Below are positions 7,219 through 13,331 of a stretch of DNA of 13,331 nt, one piece after another. Origin of the DNA: an uncultured Treponema sp. (lineage in GTDB: Bacteria; Spirochaetota; Spirochaetia; Treponematales; Treponemataceae); contig CALHVG010000016.1 of assembly GCA_938039145.1 (NCBI GenBank), forward strand, positions 1-13,331, read 5' to 3'. Below the pieces are notes generated by a model, which was not told the origin of the DNA, did not search any database, and worked only from the letters and a program-made list of their open reading frames with translations. Position numbers and translations under genes: made by a program. The number at the start of each line of letters is the position of its first letter. Positions within the stretch are counted from its first letter, which is position 1.

Positions 7219-7345
7219 CGGATTTTCCGTCTTTGCCTTTTTGAAAGCGAAAATCATTTTGTTCCGTTTTTCAATTTTATTTACAATATAGTAAAGTAAA
7301 GTTTTTCAGAGATTTGTCTTTTACTTATGTTTTATAAAAAATTTT

Positions 7346-7389
7346 CGCCCCTTTAAGTTTGCTTTTAAAACTGAAAAAGGGCGGATTTT
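7346..7389 (+). terminator. Probable terminator of the phosphatase/STAS operon
   Basis: CGCCCCTTT (7346-7354) pairs with AAAGGGCG (7376-7383) through a single bulged C. The loop is about 20 nt and A/T-rich, and GATTTTT follows. It lies about 130 bp after the STAS stop, ahead of a convergent gene. Confidence 0.5.
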
Positions 7390-7412
7390 TATCGGAAATT
7401 TTAATTCGGTTC

Positions 7413-7451
7413 AAAGCAAAGGCACTGCTTTTTTGCAGTAACCTTTGCTTT
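7413..7451. terminator. Convergent hairpin terminator between the STAS operon and leuS
   Basis: AAAGCAAAGG (7413-7422) pairs with CCTTTGCTTT (7442-7451), and ACTGC (7424-7428) pairs with GCAGT (7435-7439) around a T-rich loop. The right arm touches the leuS stop codon. Read on the plus strand it runs into TTTATTTT. On the minus strand the T tail is poor. It probably serves leuS and backs up the plus-strand terminator. Confidence 0.6.
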
Positions 7452-10004
7452 TTATTTTACGACAAAGTTCACGAGCCTGTCTTTTACAACAATGCATTTT
7501 ACGATTTCTTTTCCGTCGGTGAACTTTTTTACGCTTTCTTCTTTCAGTGCGCTTTCTTTTAGGGCGTCATCCGCCGTTCCTGCAGCCGCTTTGAATTTTC
7601 CGCGGAGTTTTCCGTTCACCATTACGACAATCGTTTTTTCATCGTCCGAGGCAAACTCTTCGTTTACTGTAGGCCAAGCCTCGTATGCGATGGAATTTTT
7701 GTTTCCGAGTTTTTGCCAGAGTTCTTCTCCGATGTGCGGGGCGTACGGCGAAAGCACTTTTACAAAATCTGACCACATCGCTTTTGGAATTGAGGGCAGT
7801 TTTGAGATTTCGTTCATGAAAATCATCATCTGACTTATTGCCGTGTTGAAGTTCAGTGTTGCCGTGTCTTTTGAAACCTTTTTTATCGTTTGAACAAATG
7901 TTTTTCTGGCTGAGATAAGTTTTTCATCGTCAAGCTTTCCGGCTATGTCCGTATCGTCCATCGGTTTTTCGCTTGCCGCCCAGACTTTTTCAAGGAATCG
8001 GTGTATTCCGACAATTCCTTGCGTTGACCACGGCTTACTCATTGTCAGCGGCCCCATGAACATTTCGTACATACGCACGGAATCCGCTCCGTAGGATTTT
8101 ATCTCGTCGTCTGGATTTACAACATTTTTAAGAGATTTTGACATTTTTGCGACTATCTGCTCAAGTTTTTCACCCGTGGATTTTTCGTAGTAATTTCCGT
8201 CGTCGCGCTGTTCGGCTTCGTCCACGGGAACCAGCGTTTTGTTTGCCCGTTGGAATGCGAACGAGGTTATCATCCCCTGGTTTACAAGACGGCTGAAAGG
8301 CTCTTTTGTTGAAACAATTCCCGCGTCAAACAGTACTTTGTGCCAAAACCTTGCGTAAAGAAGATGCAGAACGGCGTGTTCCGCTCCGCCGATATAAAGG
8401 TTTACGGGCATCCAATATTTTTCTTTTTCGGGCGAACAGAACGCATTTTTGTTTTGCGGGTCAAGGTAGCGAAGGTAGTACCAGCACGAGCCTCCCCATT
8501 GAGGCATTGTGTTTGTCTCACGTTTTGCATCTTTTTTGCACTTGGGGCATTTGCAGTTCACCCATGATTCTATAGCGGCAAGAGGAGATTCTCCCGTTCC
8601 TGTGGGCTGGTAGGATTTTACGTCCGGAAGCTCAAGCGGAAGTTCATTTTCAGGAATGGGAACGATTCCGCAGTCTTTGCAGTGAACAAGAGGAATCGGT
8701 TCTCCCCAGTAGCGTTGACGGCTGAAAACCCAGTCCCTGAGCTTATAGTTTACGGCTTTTCGTCCGATTTTGTTTTCCTCAAGGAAAGAAAGCATTTTTT
8801 CGATTGCCGACTTTTTATCAAGACCGTCAAGGAATCCTGAGTTTACGTGAATTCCGTCTTCCGTCCATGCCTTTTCCTGCACGTTTCCGTTTCCTTTGAG
8901 AACTTCGATTATCGGAAGATTGAATTTTTTTGCAAATTCCCAGTCCCGCGTATCGTGGGCGGGAACCGCCATTATAGCTCCCGTTCCGTATGAAATAAGA
9001 ACATAGTCCGCTATCCATATGGGAACAAGGCTTTTATTCACCGGATTTATTGCATAACTTCCGGAAAAAACGCCCGTCTTGTCTTTGTTAAGGTCGGTTC
9101 TTTCAAGATCCGATTTTTTTGCCGCCGCTTGAACGTATTCATTTACAGCATCTTTTTGTTCCGCCGTAGTTATTAAAGGAACGATTTTGTGTTCAGGACT
9201 TACGACCATGTATGTCGCTCCGAACAGAGTATCACACCTTGTTGTGTATACGGTAAGCGAATTTTCTGTAGGAAGCCCTTCTTTTGACGCTACCGAGAAT
9301 GTTACTTCTGCGCCCGTGGATTTTCCTATCCAGTTGTGCTGCATGAGTTTTACGCTTTCAGGCCAGTCAAGAGCGTCCAGGTCTTCGTCAAGCCTGTCCG
9401 CATAATCGGTTATTTTAAGTATCCATTGACGGATTGTCTTTCTTGTAACTTCTGAACCGCACCTTTCGCATTTTCCGTCTTTGACTTCTTCGTTTGCAAG
9501 ACCTGTAAGGCACGTTGGGCACCAATTTATAGGGGTTTTTGCTTCATATGCAAGACCTTTTTTGTAAAGCTGCAAGAAAATCCATTGCGTCCATCTGTAA
9601 TAATCAGGTTCGCAGGTTGATACGCAGCGATCCCAGTCGTAGCTGAACCCGAGCGATTTTATCTGCTTTGTAAAATGTTCGATATTTTCGTTTGTGGTGA
9701 TTTTAGGATGCGTTCCTGTTTTTATGGCGTAGTTTTCCGCAGGAAGACCGAACGCGTCAAAGCCCATCGGATGAAGCACGTTGTAGCCGTTCATTCTAAG
9801 GTATCGGCAATAGATGTCGGTGGCTGTGTAGCCTTCCGGATGACCTACGTGAAGTCCGGCTGCCGAAGGATATGGGAACATATCAAGAACGTACATTCTT
9901 TTTTCTTTAGGGAAGTTTTCATCTTCCGTTGTCTTGAACGTTTTATGCTCATCCCAAAATTTCTGCCATTTAGGTTCGATTGTTTCAAAAGGATACTTTG
10001 ACAT
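7452..10004 (-). CDS. leuS: Leucyl-tRNA synthetase
   Basis: This encodes 850 residues, a normal length for bacterial LeuRS, a class I synthetase that charges tRNA-Leu in the cytoplasm. The N-terminus has the family pattern around YPFETIEPKWQKFWDEH. The HIGH-type signature is HVGH at residues 52-55, within PYPSAAGLHVGHPEGYTATD. The editing (CP1) domain includes TVYTTRCDTLFGATYMV. The KMSKS loop is residues 620-624 (VAKMSKSLKNVVNPDD). Cysteine pairs in CPTC and in CxxC motifs (CERCGS, CKDCG, CPKC) suggest zinc-binding knuckles. The C-terminal anticodon-binding domain is complete. The start at 10004 is preceded by GGAGA. The gene lies 72 bp downstream of purA on the same strand and may be co-transcribed with it. 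No T-box or other leader riboregulator is seen. Confidence 0.97.
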   Translation of the reverse strand: MSKYPFETIEPKWQKFWDEHKTFKTTEDENFPKEKRMYVLDMFPYPSAAGLHVGHPEGYTATDIYCRYLRMNGYNVLHPMGFDAFGLPAENYAIKTGTHPKITTNENIEHFTKQIKSLGFSYDWDRCVSTCEPDYYRWTQWIFLQLYKKGLAYEAKTPINWCPTCLTGLANEEVKDGKCERCGSEVTRKTIRQWILKITDYADRLDEDLDALDWPESVKLMQHNWIGKSTGAEVTFSVASKEGLPTENSLTVYTTRCDTLFGATYMVVSPEHKIVPLITTAEQKDAVNEYVQAAAKKSDLERTDLNKDKTGVFSGSYAINPVNKSLVPIWIADYVLISYGTGAIMAVPAHDTRDWEFAKKFNLPIIEVLKGNGNVQEKAWTEDGIHVNSGFLDGLDKKSAIEKMLSFLEENKIGRKAVNYKLRDWVFSRQRYWGEPIPLVHCKDCGIVPIPENELPLELPDVKSYQPTGTGESPLAAIESWVNCKCPKCKKDAKRETNTMPQWGGSCWYYLRYLDPQNKNAFCSPEKEKYWMPVNLYIGGAEHAVLHLLYARFWHKVLFDAGIVSTKEPFSRLVNQGMITSFAFQRANKTLVPVDEAEQRDDGNYYEKSTGEKLEQIVAKMSKSLKNVVNPDDEIKSYGADSVRMYEMFMGPLTMSKPWSTQGIVGIHRFLEKVWAASEKPMDDTDIAGKLDDEKLISARKTFVQTIKKVSKDTATLNFNTAISQMMIFMNEISKLPSIPKAMWSDFVKVLSPYAPHIGEELWQKLGNKNSIAYEAWPTVNEEFASDDEKTIVVMVNGKLRGKFKAAAGTADDALKESALKEESVKKFTDGKEIVKCIVVKDRLVNFVVK

Positions 10005-10076
10005 TTTGCTTCTCCGTAAAATTCATATTCCCGCCGGAACGGAATTCTTAATGATTTTGAGTGTGTTTACTTCCGA

Positions 10077-11300
10077 TTATTTCCAGATTTTTTCTCTGTT
10101 GAAAGTTTGATTTCTCTCCGGCCCTACGGATACGATTCCGATTTTTGTGCCCGTATAGTCTTCGATAAAACTTACGTAGGCTTTTGCTTCTTTTGGAAGT
10201 TCCTTGTATTTTTTGAGTTCTTTAATGGAAGTTTTCCAGCCCATGAACTTCTGAAGCACGGGTTTTGCCCTTTCAAGAAGCGGAATTGATGTAGGAAAGT
10301 CCGTTACGATTTTTCCGTCTATGTCATATGCAACGCAGGCTTCTATTTCGCCGATTTCATCGTAAACGTCAAGATGAGTAAGTACAAGCGAATCTATGGA
10401 ATTTACTCGGCAGGCGTAGCGCAAAGCCACAAGGTCAAGGTATCCGCAGCGGCGGGCTCTTCCCGTTGTTACGCCGAATTCGTTTCCGGTTTTTCTGATG
10501 TAATCGCAGAGTTCGCCTTGGGAATCCGAGTTGAACTCGGTGGGCATAGGCCCGTTTCCGACGCGGGTTTCGTATGCTTTGAAGACTCCGTAGATTTTGT
10601 CCAATGCCCTTGGCCCGATTCCCGAACCGCTTGAAGCTCCGTACGAACCTGAAGCTCCAGATGAGACGTAGGGATATGTGCCTGAATCAATGTCAAGCAT
10701 TGCGCCCTGCGCTCCTTCAAACAGAATATTTTCTTTTCTTATTTCGTGCATTTTTGCAGCGATGTCTATACGCATTTCAAGAAGACGGGCTTTGTATGTT
10801 TCAAGAAAGTTCTTGTCCTCGTCTTCAAGGTCGTTCCATTTTTCAGCCCAGTCAAGGTCGGAAAGCCTTATTCCGTCCCGTTCCGCTTTCTGAGAGTAGG
10901 TGGTGCCGATTCCTCTTCCCGTAGTTCCTATGGGTCTTTTTCGAGCCGCATCCCGTTCCTTGTCGATTTTTCTGTAGCCCGGAAGAGTTAGATGAGCTCT
11001 GTCCGATATGAACACTCGACCTTCCCAGTTTATGCCGTTTTCGCTAAGCATATTAAGTTCGTTAAAAAGAGATTCAGGCTCTATAACCATGCCCGAACCG
11101 AGAATCACCGTTTTGTCGGAATAAAGGATTCCCGAAGGAATTTGGTGAAGAGCATATTTTTTCTTGTCCACAACAATTGTGTGTCCGGCGTTCGCTCCTC
11201 CTGCAAAACGGCAGACATATTTTGCATCCTGAGCAAGATAGTCCACTATTTTTCCTTTGCCTTCATCGCCCCACTGGGCACCCATTACAACAACGTTCAT
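10077..11300 (-). CDS. purA: Adenylosuccinate synthetase
   Basis: This encodes 407 residues of the enzyme that joins IMP and aspartate, using GTP, to make adenylosuccinate, the first committed step from IMP to AMP. The GTP-binding and catalytic loop QWGDEGKGK is at residues 9-17 (catalytic Asp at 12). GGANAGHT carries His40, and IGTTGRGIGTTYSQK, GVTTGRARRCGYLD and LTHLDVYDEI follow. The usual length is about 420-430, so it is slightly short but complete. I start it at the ATG at 11300 because AAGGA lies 8 nt upstream. The in-frame TTG at 11306 would sit almost on top of that site. A good promoter lies upstream at 11370-11398. leuS follows on the same strand. Confidence 0.96.
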   Translation of the reverse strand: MNVVVMGAQWGDEGKGKIVDYLAQDAKYVCRFAGGANAGHTIVVDKKKYALHQIPSGILYSDKTVILGSGMVIEPESLFNELNMLSENGINWEGRVFISDRAHLTLPGYRKIDKERDAARKRPIGTTGRGIGTTYSQKAERDGIRLSDLDWAEKWNDLEDEDKNFLETYKARLLEMRIDIAAKMHEIRKENILFEGAQGAMLDIDSGTYPYVSSGASGSYGASSGSGIGPRALDKIYGVFKAYETRVGNGPMPTEFNSDSQGELCDYIRKTGNEFGVTTGRARRCGYLDLVALRYACRVNSIDSLVLTHLDVYDEIGEIEACVAYDIDGKIVTDFPTSIPLLERAKPVLQKFMGWKTSIKELKKYKELPKEAKAYVSFIEDYTGTKIGIVSVGPERNQTFNREKIWK

Positions 11301-11369
11301 CGCCAAGTCCTTAGAAATAGATACTGTAAAAATGAACGCGACAAGTGCGTTGCGCCTTTTTACCTGACG

Positions 11370-11398
11370 AATATACCATAAAGGCGGAATACATTCAA
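11370..11398 (-). promoter_or_regulatory. Sigma-70-type promoter of purA
   Basis: On the minus strand TTGAAT (11398-11393) and TATATT (11375-11370) are separated by exactly 17 bp. This predicts a transcript start near 11363 and a 5' leader of roughly 60 nt before the purA ATG. The leader shows no recognisable riboswitch. Confidence 0.55.
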
Positions 11399-11423
11399 TT
11401 GAGGATAAGTGTATGGGGGAGGG

Positions 11424-11448
11424 GGAACAGAAACGGGGGAGCTGTTCC
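11424..11448. repeat. Inverted repeat GGAACAG / CTGTTCC in a G-rich stretch
   Basis: Seven-bp arms flank an 11-nt G-rich loop, upstream of the purA promoter and next to the transposase remnant. It has no T tail. It might be an IS-end relic or a structural repeat. Confidence 0.3.
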
Positions 11449-11475
11449 GTGATAGTACTGTAATAATGGGAAGAC

Positions 11476-11800
11476 GTGCTTGAAGTGCTTGGGACGGAAC
11501 GAGAATACTACGGGTATTTTTGCAGAATAAAAGACGCCGTTATCATCGTAATTTTAGGGAGCTTTTGTGATTTGCAAAGCGTAAATAAAATTCACGAGTG
11601 GGAGACAAGTGAATGTATAGAAAAAATCTTATCGGGAACATTAAGCATGGAAAAAACGTGCTTGTGTGCATGACGACGGGTTTAGAGCTAAAATCATGTT
11701 TTCATGCTGATGACCTGCTTTATTTGCTTTGTCTTATGGACTTTTAGGGAAAACTTCAGAATCTGTATTTTTCAAATGCTTTTATTCAAAGCCCATGGAT
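11476..11800 (+). pseudogene. Decayed transposase fragment, probably ISAs1 family
   Basis: From a GTG at 11476 a 65-residue frame reads EREYYGYFCRIKDAVIIVIL, then GSFCDLQSVNKIHEWETSE and ECIEKIL. This matches the shape of the N-terminal 'DDE_Tnp_1-associated' region of ISAs1-type transposases (hydrophobic helix, short turn, then an IHEW-like motif). The frame stops at 11673. Similar pieces continue in other frames: DDLLYLLCLMDF, and then GKTSESVFFKCFYSKPM near 11740-11800. These resemble the next conserved block (LLxLI-PESFxxCFxKW). The catalytic DDE domain is missing. No intact terminal repeats were found. The element is a truncated, frameshifted relic. The family call is from motif memory only. 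Confidence 0.45.
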
Positions 11801-11966
11801 CCAAATTTAATGTTGTTTTGTATAAATTACGTCAAATTTATGTTATCGAGCTTTAGTTTTATTTCTGTTTATTTAATTTTCTTTGCAAGCATATTGCAAG
11901 CACATAAAATACTTCTCTCTAGTATCTCATTCTTTATACCATTGGGATTTTATTAAGACGAGAAAC

Positions 11967-12527
11967 CTAATTATCTTTTTTATGAGCAACAAATATATCA
12001 TTACTTATATAATAGCCTTTTAACTTTTCTTTATGCCTTAACATTTCTCTAGAAATATTAGTTATTACAATCTCTTTATTGGCATCTCTATATATAATAT
12101 ATCCAAACATAGCCCACAAAGGATTTAAATATATCAAATTTAATCTTAAATAAATATATCCAATCAAAACAAATAAAAGGATATTAACTATATAAACTTC
12201 TTTTGAGTTATCTCCATTAGTAATGAGTGGAATTATATATGTCATAATATAGCTTAATACTGTATCATCAGGATTTTCAAGATTGCTAATACCTTTTTCT
12301 CGAGTTCCTTTTCCTAGTTTCAATAAAGTCACGCTTATAACTGAAATAAATATTAAGATTAGCGTTAATGTAGCAAAGCCTATTATTAATATATTTTTTT
12401 CCAAGAACCCTTTTGTTATTTTAGAAAAGTACAAAATTATAATCATAATGTAAAGTGGGAAATAGGATGATATAAACATAATAGTTCTTGTCATTATGTT
12501 ATAAAATTTATCCATTCTGCTATTCAT
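11967..12527 (-). CDS. kwaA: Four-helix membrane protein, probable KwaA of a Kiwa defence system
   Basis: This encodes 186 residues. Hydrophobic segments lie at about 14-35 (with SSYFPLYIMIIIL), 45-69, 88-103 (LSYIMTYIIPLI) and 110-146, the last running through LIYLNPLWAMFGYIIY. A short soluble tail ends ISNDIFVAHKKDN. In Kiwa, KwaA is a small tetraspan membrane protein that works with the DNA-binding DUF4868 protein KwaB at the inner membrane. A DUF4868-like gene ends only 14 bp upstream, which is the main reason for the call. The helix count, the length and the NPxxxxxGYxIY segment also fit. The ATG at 12527 has a strong ribosome-binding site (AAGGTGGTG, complement of 12532-12540). Base composition is far richer in A+T than leuS and purA, suggesting import. 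Gene order is the reverse of the usual kwaA-kwaB. Confidence 0.62.
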   Translation of the reverse strand: MNSRMDKFYNIMTRTIMFISSYFPLYIMIIILYFSKITKGFLEKNILIIGFATLTLILIFISVISVTLLKLGKGTREKGISNLENPDDTVLSYIMTYIIPLITNGDNSKEVYIVNILLFVLIGYIYLRLNLIYLNPLWAMFGYIIYRDANKEIVITNISREMLRHKEKLKGYYISNDIFVAHKKDN

Positions 12528-12541
12528 AAAACACCACCTTT

Positions 12542-13331
12542 TTATTTATCATCTACCCCTATTTGCTCATTAATTATACTTCTATAATATGAATCTCTCA
12601 ATATTCTTAAAATATCCATTATCTGACTTTTATCTTCATACACTATTGAAAATGAAGGCTCTTCGTTATAATTTATCTCTAAATTAAACATATCTATGGT
12701 TTTCTTTATGTTTTCATGATTTTCATAAGTTTTAGAAACATTTATATTTTCACTTGTCATTTTTGTAAGAGTTTTTCTATAATGTCCATCATTTAAACAG
12801 TCTTCATAAAAACTTTCAAAGTTAGTAATGCCGTCACTCAATCCATCCTGATTTAAGAATTTTGATGCAGTATCTCTAAATTGATCGTCTAAATTAAATA
12901 TTCTCTCTAAAGAATAGTGAGATAGTATAAATATATCATTATCAACAACTATAAAATCCACCTCTCCGTCTATTCCAATTAGTTTACTTTCAATCTTATT
13001 CAAGGTATTTCCATTAAATCTTGCAATAAACCCTTTAGAATGTAATTTCTTGAATTTAGTTACTCTTCTGAAAATTTTTATGTTGGGAAATTGATTATCG
13101 CCTTTGGTTATCTCAAAAGTATAAAAATTGTAATCGTCCGGATCAATTTCTGTTTCTACATGGTCTGAATTACTAAAACTTTCTATAATTTTGACATAAT
13201 CATTTATATACGATGTATTACATTTTTCAACAGTTCCGTCTCTATATCCTGTTGGATTATAGTCTACAATTGATTTGTCTTCAAATTTGTCAATATACTC
13301 CATAATCAAACTAAGTAAATCATCAAGAATT
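12542..13331 (-). CDS. kwaB: DUF4868 protein, probable KwaB of a Kiwa defence system (5' end outside window)
   Basis: The frame is open to the window edge, so at least 263 residues are encoded and the true start is probably beyond 13331. The TTG at 13309 and the ATG at 13303 lack support as starts. The core has the DUF4868 shape: SKGFIARFNGNTLNKIESKL, then DGEVDFIVVDNDIFILSHYS, then LERIFNLDDQFRDTASKFL. In described Kiwa systems KwaB binds DNA and acts with membrane-bound KwaA after phage attachment and injection. The C-terminal part here ends in a helical stretch (DILRILRDSYYRSII). It is very AT-rich and soluble, with no membrane segment, and lies 14 bp upstream of the membrane-protein gene as one operon. 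If not Kiwa, it would be another DUF4868 accessory protein of unknown role. Confidence 0.65.
   Translation of the reverse strand, partial: ILDDLLSLIMEYIDKFEDKSIVDYNPTGYRDGTVEKCNTSYINDYVKIIESFSNSDHVETEIDPDDYNFYTFEITKGDNQFPNIKIFRRVTKFKKLHSKGFIARFNGNTLNKIESKLIGIDGEVDFIVVDNDIFILSHYSLERIFNLDDQFRDTASKFLNQDGLSDGITNFESFYEDCLNDGHYRKTLTKMTSENINVSKTYENHENIKKTIDMFNLEINYNEEPSFSIVYEDKSQIMDILRILRDSYYRSIINEQIGVDDK

Noticed and set aside
10992..11381. A 129-residue plus-strand frame opposite the purA 5' end
   Set aside because: It overlaps the conserved purA N-terminal catalytic loop and the purA promoter in antisense. No independent evidence.
11679..11695. GTTTAGAGCTAAAA resembling the start of type II-A CRISPR repeats or tracrRNA
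   Set aside because: Only a short partial match, a single copy, with no array and no cas9. Chance similarity.
11729..11956. A 75-residue plus-strand frame as an independent small gene
   Set aside because: Its first part reads as a continuation of the transposase relic in another frame. The rest is AT-rich hydrophobic translation without a ribosome-binding site.

Overview
The window looks like a piece of a spirochaete chromosome, most likely a Treponema or close relative. The basis is the RsbU/RsbV-type signalling cluster, the codon style of the housekeeping genes and the make-up of the phage remnants. No 16S rRNA or other decisive marker is present, so the genus is an inference.

Layout. (1) 1-910: wreckage of a prophage structural region on the minus strand. 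A DUF2213-type phage head gene and, upstream of it, the C-terminal nuclease-like tail of a MuF-type protein are both readable only by changing frame at homopolymer runs. (2) 911-1630: no believable gene, but two separate direct-repeat arrays with the same 23-bp period (948-1062 and 1242-1333), a small stem-loop and a perfect 12-bp-arm palindrome. (3) 1751-2909: two overlapping genes for a split (short-chain) chromate-type transporter. (4) 2998-7218: an apparent three-gene operon encoding two membrane-anchored SpoIIE/RsbU-type PP2C phosphatases and a stand-alone STAS (RsbV-like) protein. This resembles a partner-switching input module, but no RsbW-type kinase is present. The second phosphatase has lost two metal-ligand aspartates. 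(5) 7219-7451: a convergent terminator region. (6) 7452-11300, minus strand: leuS (leucyl-tRNA synthetase) downstream of purA (adenylosuccinate synthetase), with a good promoter at 11370-11398. (7) 11400-11960: a decayed insertion-sequence transposase fragment that looks like the ISAs1 family. (8) 11967-13331, minus strand: a strikingly AT-rich two-gene operon, a DUF4868 protein followed by a four-helix membrane protein. This fits the Kiwa anti-phage system (KwaB and KwaA), with kwaB first, the reverse of the usual kwaA-kwaB order. The kwaB gene runs off the right edge.

The core (about 1750-11300) is ordinary, intact chromosome. Both flanks are accessory DNA: phage debris and repeats on the left, IS debris and a probably imported defence operon on the right. 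The strongest candidates for a second look are the Kiwa-like pair, the degenerate second phosphatase and the two 23-bp arrays.
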